A DNA stretch of 41,666 bases, from the NCBI GenBank assembly GCA_000934385.1, contig KN880638.1, positions 1 through 41,666 of the forward strand, read 5' to 3'. Made by a program: the position numbers and the translations under genes. Under the pieces are notes generated by a model. That model worked only from the letters and a program-made list of their open reading frames with translations, searched no databases and was not told the origin of the DNA. Below, in pieces: positions 21,135 to 33,151 of the stretch. Numbering within the stretch: the first letter of the stretch is position 1; each line of letters begins with the position of its first letter. Source of the DNA: Cylindrobasidium torrendii FP15055 ss-10 (taxonomy: Eukaryota; Basidiomycota; Agaricomycetes; Agaricales; Physalacriaceae).

Positions 21135-23398
21135 TCAAAAGCCCGGACCTCCCCCAGGCCCGAAAATTTGTTTGTCTGGTACTGGTGGGTCTGCATCCCT
21201 CAAAGTGCCCCACACCAAATCATGTGTCCATCCATCATTTTTTGCTCCTGCATCGCGAAAGTACGTCTCGCCACGCCCGTCGATGTATGCGAACTCCTGG
21301 GTGGTCTCCCCGGTCCCGTTGATAGCGTGTCGTAGCCCAGGCCAGTCGTCCATTCCGATCCATCCTTTGGCGTGTTGTGTCGAGTAGAAGGACTGATATG
21401 GTCCTGTGGGAAGCTGTATTGCGCGCGCGTAGTTCTGAGAAATCTCTGAGCCGTATCCACCTAAGGTTGCAGCGTTCAGCATCAATTCGTGAGAGTTAAT
21501 ATACTTGGTGACCCACCGTACTGCAATTCATACAGCGAATAGTTCGATGATACTTGCAGGGGATAATCGAATGCGTCGCGCAGAACTGTTCGACCATTAT
21601 GGGTTGACACAGTTTGACCTGTAGTGCTCTGGTTGGTCCACTTCAGGAACGCGCATCAGTGTTGCTGTAGTTTTTGGGCGTCATGAAGTGCTAACCTGCA
21701 GCCATCCATCGTCCGCGTATGCACCATCATTCTGATAGCCCAGGTCTTGAGCAAAGGATACGTATATGACACCTTCTGCCGTCTGTAATTCGCTCTCGAT
21801 CTTCAAGTGACGCTTTCCAACGACCTTGGTCGATAGTGTTGAATTGTCCGCGCTCGCACCTCCCGTCACCTCAAGTTCAGCCGCATCCTCGGCTAAGTAT
21901 ACGGTCATTCTTCCGGTAGTAGGACCATTCCCAACCCGTCCATGCACACTGCCTGAGACGAACCAATTCGAGTTGATGCTGGCGCCATCAGTACCCTGGC
22001 CACGAACTTGTAAGGTAATGTTGTGTGGTGTTGAGTCGTCGAGAAGGATAGGCAGGAATGGTGTCGCGTCAATCCAATATGTCGGCGCATCATATGCGCC
22101 GTACGAGGTCAGTGGTCGCCAATTTGAGGGCGTGATACCACCAGTGTAGATCACCGCAAATGGCCAAACAACGCCAGCAAGGATGCCGTCCACAAGTACT
22201 TGGACTTCACGGAAGGGGCCCTTTCCGACGAGACCAGTGGACTCGGGGATGTAAGAAAGATACTCATCTGGCGTGTCTGACGAGGTGCATGAGCACGAAG
22301 CCGGAGAAGCATGTAGTTCAAGGCTCACTCTGGTACCAGAATTCCTCAGCAGAGTTGCCAGAACAAAAGACTTCGATATATGCTTCGGTGGTATTGGCGG
22401 GTAGGCTAACGTCGGTAGTGCCTCCTTCGTCGCTGTCGAGCACGAAAAGATTAGAGGTGTTTGGTGAAAGATTGGACAGCGGTAAGATGAAGTCGGCGGT
22501 GGCAGGTGTCCCGAAGTCGCTTGTTGGCGCGTAGAAAGTTGCAGTGATAGTAACTATGAGTTATTCGAAAGTAGCTCTTGTGTGAGCGTGAAAGAGCCCA
22601 CCGTCAAAAACGCCATCGAGTAAGAGGTCCTTCGAGATGATGTTGGTGAAGTCCATAAGTAGATCACCTTCTTGCGCAAAGAGAGGGGTGAAATGAGTAA
22701 CATCCTTGATCCTGTTTGAAAGGTCAAAGTCGCATTCGAGTTTACAGCGAGTCCAAGGAGCACAAACGTACGTATTCCAAATCGTTCCAGTCTTAGTTGG
22801 CTCCGCGCTGGAGGTATGCCAGACTGCATAGATAACTCAAAACCGTACACTCTTAACAATGATAAACGACGCACTCTCAACATGCGAGAGGTAAATGGAG
22901 CCAAATCTATCGTATTGAGTACCGATTCTTTGCAGAAAGGGTAAGTGTTAGCTCGCTATGAGAAGCACTAAGATATGCAAGCTCACGAGTAGACTGATAA
23001 ATTGAGACTTATAGCGGCCCATTGGCCTACTTCACCGCATGACGGATCCGAAGGCGGAGAATACGGGACAACAGCAGGAACACCATATGAACCATCGCCT
23101 GAATCAAGTTAGTGCAGCCACACAAACATTGTTTACATAGCCCACCAAATGAGTGTTCGAGGAGAACCACTTCGCAGCTTTCTCCGCCCGTGGGAACTAC
23201 AGGAGGGGCGAAGAGTTGCTGGTCAATGAGCGGCGCAACAGTGGGATCGTCTGTCATAAGCGGGACGCGCTTTTCCAACGCCGTCGGGCGGTTCTCCAAT
23301 CCACTAAGCAGCCTTTGAAGCTCTTCGTCCGACATTTGCCCTTGTACACATCCTACAGCCGCGGTCAAGGCAATTATTGCCACCTTGAATACCATCAT
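21135..23398 (-). CDS. secreted PNGase A-like peptide amidase
   Basis: Peptide-N4-(N-acetyl-beta-glucosaminyl)asparagine amidase A family (PF12222), which releases N-glycans from glycopeptides, including core-fucosylated plant-type glycans. Nine exons close in phase to 611 residues: 23398-23146, 23098-22987, 22927-22875, 22823-22772, 22711-22602, 22553-22329, 22276-21696, 21640-21517 and 21460-21135. The start is the first of two adjacent ATGs, giving a signal peptide (MMVFKVAIIALTAAVGC). A short pro-region has a KR site near residue 53. Family landmarks: LEHSFGDGSYG, QYDRFGSIYL, IWHTSSAEPT, SAEEFWYQNTPDEYLS, GKGPFREVQVLVDG, WPFAVIYTGG and NWRPLTSYGA. The C-terminus GPGGGPGF is glycine-rich. 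It is probably extracellular or vacuolar. All introns have GTNNG donors. Confidence 0.9.
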
Positions 23399-23973
23399 CC
23401 TGGCTCGGACTTGGCAGGGTAAAGTCAAGAGTCAAATCAATCTTTCGTGGGAATGCCGCCATGTCTGCAAGACGCGATAACTGAGTCTCCTGCTGCACAT
23501 GGTGAGAGATAACTGAGCGGGACAACGGGCCGACGTTTGCCGACGCTACATCTGTGACTGTCACGTCACACCCTCCTACCGGTTCGCACTGCCGCCCTGT
23601 CCGCTATTACGCTTTGTCCGAAAGCCATTTATCACCGAAAGTTCATTCCAAATGTGAGCCATGAGGCTACCGCCTCCCTGCATGTCAAATACGCGGACAT
23701 TGCGCTGCGGCGAGAGAAACGCCACCACCCCGAATTTTAGCGCAGGGGAGAAAAAGCATGGTGCAACCATGCATCGTGGGCGGGACGAACGTCGGAGGGA
23801 TGTCCAGCAAGATAGAGTTGTCGCAGATTGGTTTACTGGAACAGGAGGATTCGACAAAAAGAACTAAGTAGACCAAGACAGTGATATCCCAAAAAAGGTT
23901 CGACGTTCCACAATGCCGGCGATCGTTACGTAAACCCCGATTGATTCAATTGTCTATTTACCACATCCGCCCA
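23399..23973. other. intergenic, amidase promoter side
   Basis: Between two minus-strand genes: upstream region of the PNGase A-like gene and 3' end of the MDR gene. No TATA box and no coding exon were recognised. Confidence 0.4.
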
Positions 23974-25249
23974 TCACTTGTCAAGGGAGATTACGACCTT
24001 TCCGACGTGCTTTTGTGAGTTAAGGTGCTCGAACGCTTCGATTGTCTGATCAAACTCAAACACTTTGTCCACCACAGGCCGCGTCGTATCTGGATTAGCA
24101 GCAATGAGACGATTCATACTCTTGAATCTTTTGAATCATCAGTCAAAAGCCGTCGAGATGCTACCGGGACCACATACGATTCAGCCGACCCAACTAGGAC
24201 CCCCCGCATACTGACCAACTTCAGGTGTGTTTTAGTAAGGACTTCCTGCACCGTCCCCGTCTCATGTTCGACTGGGGCGACCTCGCCGATAATGACAATC
24301 TGACCCCCAAACTTGACAGCGTTCAAGCTCTTGAAGATCGTGCTGGGGCCAGATACCTCAAGAACATGGTCGACACCGCGCCCGCCTGTGAGCCGGAGCA
24401 CCTCCTCGTCCCATTGAGGCGTCGTCTTGTAGTTAATACCATGTTTCGCACCGAGCTTCTTTGCCAACTTGAGCTTGTCGTCCGAAGATGATGTTACAAT
24501 GACTGTAGCACCAGAAGCTACGGCAAGTTGGAGACCAAAACTGTGATTGTCTAAGTGCCAGTCCAAAAATGAACAGAATTAAGGACTCACATCGACACTC
24601 CCCCAGTCCCGAGGATGAGAACGGTGTCGCCTGCTTTCAAGGGCTGACGTCCGCCCATGAGAGCGTTGTAAGCAGTTACCGCAGCGCATGGCAAAGTCGA
24701 GGCCTCCTCATACGAAAGGTGTTCTGGGATGGGCACCAACGACTATGCCTATCATCAGCCGTCAGAGATCAAAAAATAAACATGCCACACACTTCAGGTT
24801 TGAACACTCTGTAGTCTTGTAAGACGCCCTGTTCACTGCCTCCCGGGACATGGGCGAACATCCATAGTTCGAGTTCCCCAGAAATATGTGCAGTAATGAA
24901 GTTTGAGGATACGCGGTCCCCGACTTTGAATGCGCCTGTGACCTCGTCGCCGATTGCGACGACTTCGCCTGCCATGTCGGAGCCGGGAACGAGCTCGTCG
25001 GGGATGAAAACTTCGGGTGAGGTGCCATTTGCGTTCATGATATCGCGGTATTGGAGAGAAACGGCGTGGATTTTGACAAGGACCTCGTCGGGTTTCAACG
25101 CAGGAAGCGGGACAGTGCGTTGCTTGAGGAGATTCCACCCTTGACCATACTAGACGAGACGCAATGAGCAATTGTCTGCAAGTATAGGACACGATATCGA
25201 GACGAACAACTGGGTAGTAGAACTGACGCATCGTTGGAGGTAAAGTCAT
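23974..25249 (-). CDS. MDR-family NAD(P)H oxidoreductase, zinc-less
   Basis: Medium-chain dehydrogenase/reductase of the quinone-oxidoreductase or alcohol-dehydrogenase-like type; cytosolic, probably NADPH dependent. Exons 25249-25193, 25149-24793, 24742-24591, 24540-24178 and 24127-23974 give 360 residues from [14 protein letters not shown]-terminal GroES-like fold: [15 protein letters not shown], then [16 protein letters not shown] and GDRV. Rossmann domain: [23 protein letters not shown], with the GxGGV motif. Late markers: [20 protein letters not shown] and GKVVISLDK. At the position where zinc enzymes have Cys-His-Thr, this protein has SLQYRDIM, and the structural four-cysteine lobe is absent, so catalysis without zinc is expected. 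A TATATAA box lies about 103 bases before the ATG. The substrate is unknown. Confidence 0.9.
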
Positions 25250-25351
25250 GATTGGGAGCTTGATAATTTGGAAGTACCGGTCGGAGGGTGTGATTGGGAG
25301 AGAAGAAGTTACTTGAAAATGGGACGACGAAGAAGAGAATATCTGGAATTG

Positions 25352-25358
25352 TTATATA
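25352..25358 (-). promoter_or_regulatory. TATA box of the MDR oxidoreductase
   Basis: TATATAA on the minus strand about 103 bases upstream of the ATG at 25249. This is the same spacing class as the other TATA boxes found in the window. Confidence 0.55.
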
Positions 25359-25832
25359 CTTCTGACATATCCCGAGAAAATCGCACTATGCAGTTTCCCG
25401 ACCTAGTGAGATACATGACAGAGTCGAACAAGTGAGCTTGCGCCTCATATGCGATAGTTGAGTACGCGCAAGTGCTAAAATTGATTTCTGTTGTTGAATG
25501 AACCTCGAATATGCTTACTAGTCAATTTGAAAATAGGGCGAGTCGGAGAATGAGTAAGGGCAAACATTCAGTGGAATCCGATGGAATTCACAAATATTTT
25601 GCCATCTTGAATCACTGCCCACGATTTATAGCAAGGTAAGAGCTGCCCAAATGCAGAAGACACATCTTTCAGCGAAGTGTTAGGACACGTTCATCTTCGT
25701 GTATCCAGGCGGTAAGTTTCTATCCTTGCGATGCTCAACCCAGACTCAAAATTTGACACACAAACAGAAGCCCCGATGAAGCAAAACGGACAAGTACATA
25801 CAAACAAGTCATCCCTATACAACGTTACTCCC
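25359..25832. other. intergenic, no gene recognised
   Basis: Upstream of the MDR gene and downstream of the S1/P1 nuclease stop. It should hold the nuclease 3' untranslated region. No coding exon was recognised. Confidence 0.4.
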
Positions 25833-27379
25833 TCATGGAAGGCTTACGTCTCCATCAAAGAGGACGTTCAGCCAAGCAGCGAGGCGATATCCCTGCTTTG
25901 CGAGCTGCAGCTCAATCTGTCGATGAATAGTCAGCTCGAATTCGCAAGGGGAGACGCGGGCAGACGTACATAAGGAATAGCGTCCGTGTAGTATTTTGAA
26001 TCGCAGAGGTCATCGTAGTTGTCATACGTGAAGAGGAAGTCCTTTTATGCAAGCGTCAGTCGCCAAGCCTCACGTACAGAGCTAATGGACCTACGCAGTT
26101 AATCGCGTTCGACTCCTCCGCCCAGATATGGGGGCACTCGAGTGGTGTGGTATCTGCGCGTTCCTGTAGGTATGTGTCGAGGTCCACCTTGATATGGGTG
26201 TAGTCGATTTCGCTGCGGGAAACGAGGCTCGCGGTGTCTGTTGTCGAAGAGCAGGAAATCCAGTCCGCAGCCAGGTCGGAGTAATTGCCAGTCTTGATGC
26301 GGTCGACGAGCTCATCGACAAAGTTGGAGAGGGTGCCGTCGAAGTCGGCATTGATGCGCTTGTTAAGAAGAGATGTATCTTGTTTTGTAGGTTAGCCGAA
26401 GACAGGGTGTAAGATGTGAAGCACACTTACCCCAGAGAGCGTGAAGGTTGACAGAGTCGCCGTCACAGGTAACATCGACACCGTTGCCGCCAATCTCAAA
26501 GTTCTCGACGTGCAGAGGCTGGCCAAGATCGCCAATGAACTACAGATGATTTAAGTCCATGACCAAGAACTGTAGTATGTCAGCGTACATGAGCTACAAA
26601 TACAGCGTTAGTCTTCAATCTCTGCGGCCATGCAAGTGACTTACTCAAGAACTTGAGTGCGACATTCAGCTCGGTGCCCGAGAGGCTTGTGTCGACGACT
26701 TGGGATGTGTAGTTTGCGATCGCGGTCACTATTATATCATTAGCCCCTGCGAGAAGATATCAAGAGCGAGGACGTACGAATGCAATTTCCGTCTGCGCAA
26801 TCCCTTTTCTCGTCTACTGAACACTCGGTTGGTGGCTCGTCTGTTACGATCCCTGCGGTCAGATCATACAGTGGAGCAGGATTGACTTGGACGTACCCAA
26901 AGCATCAATGTAGTGAAGCACGGATGCCCTTGCCCGCCATCAGTACACGCGTACGGACGGCTTGAAAGTCGGGCTTACCATTTCCATGAAGCCGCGTCGG
27001 CACCACCTTTGATTTCGTCGGCCCACTATATGAGAGTCAGCACCCCAAAAATCGACCGGATAACAGGGAGGTATCTACGGTTGCTGCTTCGCCGAGTGTC
27101 TCGTTCGCATCAAGGTTGGCAGTGACGAATTCAAGGGCGTTGGGAGCAAGGAACTACGAAATCAATTATTTGAGTATTGCTTCTGACCAAACCCGATAGA
27201 GGAGTGAACAAACCTCCATGGCCACAAATCTACAAGATACACAGCATCAGCTCTATGTCCATTCGTACATAACAACGGAATAGAACACACCCAACAGTGT
27301 GATGGCCATTTGCGCCCCATGCATACGCAGCCGGAATCGCAGATGCTACCACGGGGAGGAGAACAGGAAGGCTGAACAT
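25833..27379 (-). CDS. secreted S1/P1-type zinc nuclease
   Basis: A zinc-dependent single-strand nuclease and 3'-nucleotidase of the S1/P1 family, secreted to scavenge nucleic acids. Twelve exons close in phase to 319 residues: 27379-27291, 27229-27214 (16 nt), 27153-27079, 27025-26979, 26928-26897, 26840-26778, 26728-26645, 26593-26589 (5 nt), 26539-26431, 26378-26095, 26041-25970 and 25916-25833. The signal peptide ends ...AYA just before the conserved N-terminal Trp (WGANGHH). All nine trinuclear-zinc ligands can be placed: Trp1 and His in WGANGH, Asp in WADE, His in LHYID, His and Asp in HFIGD, His in QPLH, His and Asp in HALWD. The HFIGD His comes from the 5-nt exon, and the HALWD Asp codon is split by an intron. 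The end (IELQLAKQGYRLAAWLN) is typical. Confidence 0.92.
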
Positions 27380-27468
27380 AGCGTCGACGCGTGACTGTGC
27401 CAAATTGAAACTCGAATGGTTGGAGGGCGACCTATCCTTAGGGCGACAGACTGACCAGATGGACGTCC

Positions 27469-27475
27469 TTATATA
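27469..27475 (-). promoter_or_regulatory. TATA box of the S1/P1 nuclease gene
   Basis: TATATAA on the minus strand about 90 bases upstream of the ATG at 27379, within TATATAAGGACG. Confidence 0.6.
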
Positions 27476-28761
27476 CTGACGGTTGAGATAAGTAGGCCCG
27501 CTGCGAGAAAGCCGCACGCGGTGAGGGAGTTGCACATGCGGGCGCGCTGGACATCCTTTCGAGAGGTGGGAAGGTCCCACCAGGGCCCCACGTGTGGGCT
27601 CTGATAACGACGTGCGCCCTTGGGGATAAGACTGGATAAGAAGGCTATAAGAAAGTGGGCATACATACATAAAGCGACTAAATATACGCAAATGATGGAC
27701 GCTGAACAAACTTGACTTGAAGACAGCGTGCAAGGACCATTTGTATTGCGCTGAAGCGCTTCCTGAGAAAAATTCACCTATAAAGCAGATTCCGATTGAG
27801 GACTGGAGCGCTACCAGAGAGCCGTACTATCTGCTCAACGGAGGTTACACAACACGACGCGGAACCACCTTGACTTTGTTTGATCTGCTGGTCACCGGTC
27901 AATACTTTGAGATAGTTACATCTTGCAGGGTTGGCTCGAGCGAACCCAAGTACATGGCTCGTCCAACGCCCGTCGCCAAAGGCGGCAGGTTGACCGTACT
28001 GTATAGACTTTTACTTACTGTCAATACATGTCAAGTTCCCATAGATTTATGTACTCACTAGTGGCGATGATTGGGGTAAGTGCGTTCAATTCGGATGCCC
28101 CGTTGAACAAGATGATTCAACCAGGATTCAACGTCGACCCTTTGTCAGGTTACAGACGCCCGGCTATGGTATGTAACCTGAGGCAACAGAGGAGGGAGGC
28201 AGTGTCTGGGTCACGTCTGCGTACTATATTTACATAACTCTGCAGCAATGGACGAAAACAAGCTCTGCGAAGTCGTTAGATAGACTGTCAAGTGTTGGGG
28301 TTACCATGGATAGTGCTAACAGAACTGGACTAGGGCAGTATCTGTCGAGTATGCGTCGAGAAAAAGAGTTCGTCGGGTCAAAAAGCTTGTGAATGCGGAC
28401 AGACATTTTGTATTCTGGATGGCTAGAGACATATCTGCTTTGAGATTCTCGGTGTGCGATCCTAGGCAAGCCAGTGTACAAGAATTCTTCCATCTTGAGG
28501 CTCGTCAATATCATGCAATAAAGTCCAATTTGCAAAGGGTCTCGCGAACACGATGATCGCACGCCATGGGTGGTCGAACGCAAGTTCCAAAATGGATGCC
28601 ATCATCACTTGATTTCCTGCCACCGCCAACTCCAATTCTCCCGCCCTCTGCGCGCGTACATGCTCTGGCTGCTTCCAGCAGTCTCCCGGATCAAATAGAA
28701 ATCTACCTGACCCAGCTCACACTGCTGCTTCTGCGGTCACCACGCCAGTTTAGGGCGTCCA
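27476..28761. other. divergent intergenic region, 1.3 kb
   Basis: Between the nuclease (minus) and the UVRAG-like gene (plus). Open frames of 60-120 codons occur on both strands, but none begins with a good context or resembles a family I know. It probably holds two promoters. No tRNA or repeat was recognised. Confidence 0.35.
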
Positions 28762-31700
28762 ATGCCACCAGACAACAGGACAGCAATGTCGGACAATGGC
28801 CTCGAGGAGCAGTCATTTGAGCAGTCATTTGAATACATATCGGATCTCCTAGTGCGTGTTCATCTCTCTGCGCCGGAGTTTGTTGATAACCAGACTGTTC
28901 AACCTCTTCAGCCGGAATACACTCACAGGCGCATACGGCATATCTCCTCTGTCCAAGTCCGCAATCTCACACCGTTCCCCGAACGCGATACCCTTGCCCA
29001 TGCGCTCTCCCATTCCGCCGAGCAAATTCAGTTCACCGCGAATGGACACCATGCCGATGACCTGGATATATCCATGAGCATGAAGCGCTCTCGCCGCATT
29101 TCTCTCAATTCGGTGAACACTATGCGAAGCATCAGGTCTGACGAAGCAAATGCCGCAGGAGATGGGCTGCAAAGTGCTGCAGAGCAGTCCGTTCGGGGGC
29201 GGGCCAGAGCTGCATCGCGGACGAGCATAACGCATCGCACACCACCCACAGCGCCAACGATTCGCGGGAACCGCAACCGCACCATGTCCAACGCGTCTTC
29301 ATTATTTGGAAAGGGCATAGCCAGTCTTCCATCTTCCGCCTCCGCGCTGCCTGCGTTCTACCAAGTCCATACCCAGGCTGGGCTCGAGAAGGTCATTCAG
29401 ACGCGTTTGGTCGAGTCTTTCCTTTCGATAACCGTGCACCATGACCCCGAGGCATCTCTGCCATCGACACCGTTGTCCCCACGCTCTTTGCATCCCCCGT
29501 CGAGCCCCTCTACACCGGCTCCTTCGGCAAACAAATCCAGGCTGAACGGCGTACATGCCAAGTCACACAAGCCCGTATCGAGAAGCGAAGACCAGCGAAT
29601 ACCAGATGTCCCTTCTCGACCGTTGTTCAACCGGTCACAGTCCACCACTCATGCCAGAGCGCCATCCACACCTACACCACCGCCACGGACGCCCGTTAAG
29701 CCTTCTTTTTCATCTCCAAGCACCTCTGCACAATCTACGGACTCATCGATACCCGACTTTCTTTCTCCTATACATCCTCCTTCGACTAATCCCTCGTTTA
29801 CCATCGACGCTTCTGCAGACTTTGCACCTGGCACAAATACCACTGGGCAGGACGTGACTGTTGCATTATGGGCGAAGCTGCCACCATCAACGACGAACAA
29901 GGGGAAGGGACGCGAAGACTCTGCTGGCAGTTGGACGGTGCTCACTGAGTGGTCCTTCAGCCTGTCCGAGTTAGTTCCTCTTTCCGAAGATGTACGTGCA
30001 TGAGTCGGTGCCCGCCTTCTTAACACTTATCGCTTTCTCTAGCTACAAGCGCACTCTTCGCAGCTGCCGCCAAACACACTCGTTGTACATTTAGACCCAC
30101 CAGGCCGACCTTATGCGCTATTGCCCTCACGACAGAAGACAAGAAGTCGTTCGCGTTCCCCGGAAGGGTATGCGTCTGATCCAGAGTCGGGGCGAGTTAA
30201 GCATGTCAAGGATTTATTCACCGACCCGCCGGCGTCGCCTCTACCTAGACGACGGCACCGCCGCGCTCCACGCCGGGAATCACACTCGCCTGAACCTGAT
30301 TATGTTTACACAGCGAGTTGGCAGGACCTCTTCAAGTGAGGCTTCTTTTCCTCGCTGGCCAAGCGATGCTCATTAATATTCTGTACAGCTTGGTGACACT
30401 ACAGAGGTGTATACAGGAAGCCCAATCGTCGCTGGACTTTGTGATTCATCGAATAGACACATCTGTGCTGGAGGACGTCGGGGGACGTTTGGTACGTCTT
30501 TCCGCTCGTGTTTCTCATTGTAGCAGGAGCGCTTATTTCGGAAATTAGATGCGCGAGGTGGGCGAGCGTGAGGTTGTGGTGGGCCATTTTCGGAAGGAAG
30601 TCGAGGCGCTGCGAGGACGGTGCGATGAACGTAAGGCGCATTCTTCGTGCTGTATGATGTTCATTGGCTAACCAATGGTGCTTGCTTGTAGGGATGGCGG
30701 ACATTGCAAACCGTCGCGCGCAGTTGAAACAGCGCAGGGACGTGCTCCGTCAAGCAAAAGAGCATCTGCAAGAGGACGGCGCGCGCCTGGAAGCGCTTGA
30801 GTCTTCACAACGAGAAGAGCGGTGCGTCATCTGTTTACCCCGCGAGCCTGTTCTGGAATTAATTTTGTGATTCTTTTTTTTCCGCAGCGTCAGGGTGGAT
30901 GAGTTGAAAACAAGCCTTGCGCCGACTCGGAGTGCCTTGTTGAGTGTGCTAGCGAGTTTGTTCCCGATTGAGATGAGGGAAGCTGGGGAGCTGTTGTTCA
31001 CAATCGTGGATGTACCGCTACCTATACCAGTAGCGGCGACGGATCCTGCGCCGCCGCTGAGTGTGGTTGGACAGAGAGATGTGAACGAGGAGAGCGTGGC
31101 GACTGCCCTGGGGTACGCCGCGCAGCTCGTGCAGATGGCGGCGGGGTATCTTGGGAAGGGTCTGGTATATCCGATTACGTATGTGGGCAGCCGTAGCCTC
31201 ATTCGCGATGGAATTTCCGCCATGGTTGGGCCCAGGATGTACGTTCTATTTTTCACGTTTTCTCTACACACCTTTTGGCTTATCATCCTCGAGGTTTCCT
31301 CTGTTCCCGAAAGGGGTGGATACCTACCGCTTTGAGTATGGGGTTTTCCTGTTGAACAAGGACATCGAGTTGGTGAGTGGGTTTTTTTGGTTTTGACTCC
31401 GCGGAAGAATCTACTAATGCGGGGGGTTGTTTTGATAGCTCATGGCGGACCACGACCTTAGGGCGTTGGATATGCGCCATACGCTCGCGAATCTGAAGAA
31501 CTTGTTGCTCACTGTCACGAACGGTGCGGAGCCCCCGAGGGGCTTTGGGTCTGGGCTTGGTACTGGGTGCGTGTGACTGGCCTGATTTTGTGAGGTTCAT
31601 TGACGTAGGCATTTACGGTATGCAGCAGACGACTTGGGCAGATGGAGAATCTGTCCGAAAGCTCTTTGGGGCTGGAGAGCGTGCGTGAGGGGAGTCCGGT

Positions 31701-32103
31701 AGAGGGCGAGGACGATCCGGCGACGCCGAAGCCTGCACATGCAGAGTTCCGTGGCGGGCCGGACAATGGCAATGGCAATGGGGCAGGAGAAGGGGATGGA
31801 CAGACTACTGGGGCGACGACACCAACGGGGTTGACGAAGCGGACGTTTATGCCAACGTTCAATACGCTTTCGAGTGGGCTTGGGTTCCTCAGCTTACGGA
31901 GGTATGGTAAGAGTACAGTTAATCTAGGCGATGGAAATGGGGCTGCAGACGATGGGGATCTTGTTGAGGACGACAGGCGGACGCTACGGGGAGAAGACAC
32001 GGGGCGAGAGGATACCGAGCCTGCGCATACGGAGAACGGGCCTGGGCGGGAAAAGGTGCCGAGCGCATCTGAGCCAGCCAATGCGACGACAGTGTTGAGT
32101 TGA
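28762..32103 (+). CDS. UVRAG/Vps38-like PI3-kinase complex subunit
   Basis: A subunit of the class III PI3-kinase complex II (with Vps34, Vps15 and Atg6/Beclin), acting in endosomal and vacuolar sorting and in autophagy (PF10186 family). Nine exons close to 957 residues: 28762-29991, 30043-30335, 30389-30491, 30549-30630, 30692-30821, 30888-31238, 31294-31372, 31439-31566 and 31626-32103. The N-terminal half has a C2-like region (LPAFYQVHTQ, later VALWAKLPPS and WTVLTEWSFSLSEL) split by a Ser/Pro-rich insert of roughly 130 residues. Exons 3-6 encode a coiled coil of about residues 510-640. The C-terminal core, residues about 690-790, is the family signature: YPITYVGSRSLIRDGIS, FPLFPKGVDTYRFEYGVFLL and DIELLMADH. 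A disordered tail of about 150 residues follows. The ATG at 28762 is chosen; an in-frame Met eight codons later is an alternative. The UVRAG rather than ATG14 call rests on the FPLFPKG core. Confidence 0.85.
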
Positions 32104-33151
32104 TTGTAGTTTATGTACGGATATTCGAACATACTAGACGAATTGTTAGGAAAACTGCCCTTTGAGCGGGGCCTATCGGCTCAATTTGGGCAAAGGCCCG
32201 TAACAACAGGGCTAAGAAGCACGAGAACGTGCTCGTGCAGGTGAAGCGTAGCGCCGTTAGGGACATTTCGATGTGTGGAAAGGAGGAAACACTAATTAGG
32301 ATTGAATATTGGATGCAGACGGAGGATTACTGTATTCCAGGGAAATTGGAGTATTACGATGCATGCAAAAGACGTTCGGCAGAGATAGGGCATGCCATGA
32401 CAACGGGCGAAGGTGATATGCCCTGGCGCTTTGACTTGTGGGCGCAGTGTTTGTGTACGTTCCCACGGGTATTCTGATAAAAGGTTGTTTGAATTGTCAA
32501 CAAAAAGGCCGTGGCCGACGTGCGGATAGCGGGGATCTTGCAAGAGCAAAGAAAGGTAGCGAGCGGGTGACGGATGTGAAGAGATGAAAAGGTGAATCGG
32601 GATTTGTGGTTGCTGTACTGAATAAGGATATGTAGGGACGGCATTTGATGGGAAGAGGGGTTCGTGTTTTATTTATTATATTTTGCAAAGGATCTGCCGG
32701 GGGGACGGCTATTAGAACTCAGGGACAGCCACGCACGGTTCGTGTCTTGAACGACCACGAAACCATTTATAAGCCCGACCTCGACCCAGTTTCTCTCTCT
32801 CTCTGTTGTGCCCCGCCTGCAAATTCTTGGAGGATTAAAAGGGTGGGCTTTGTCTGCTTTTTTTTCTGCACTACGGGACCCAATTCCTAAAGATTCGTGT
32901 TGTTGTGCGCAGCTACCGTCGGCCGTTGTAACACCAGCTGGAAGATTCAAGGTGCGTTGCGCGCTCGCTTGTCGGCGCCCCGGCCCGCCGCGTCCGACCA
33001 CGTCCCCCAGTCTCCATCTTGCCTTCCGACCACCATCTACCACGCGCGGCGCGCCTTATTCCATACGGTCGCTGACAGTGCCCCCACGCAGGATCGTCCT
33101 TGTGCAATTACTCTTGATTTATTACTCGCATTGCTTTGACCCGCGCCCAAA
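32104..33151. other. UVRAG 3' region and PUF leader
   Basis: No coding exon was recognised. It contains a TTATAAG element at 32767-32773 followed by a CT dinucleotide tract near 32790-32804, plausibly the promoter of the PUF gene. If so, the leader to the ATG at 33152 is about 350 bases long and may contain an intron. Confidence 0.4.
32767..32773 (+). promoter_or_regulatory. candidate TATA element of the PUF gene
   Basis: TTATAAG followed within about 20 bases by a CT repeat. The distance to the start codon (about 380 bases) is longer than for other genes here, so the link is tentative. Confidence 0.35.

Noticed and set aside
27469..28583. Several open frames of 70-120 codons in the divergent region
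   Set aside because: They start at non-ATG codons or in poor context, overlap each other on both strands and resemble no family; this is expected by chance in GC-moderate DNA.
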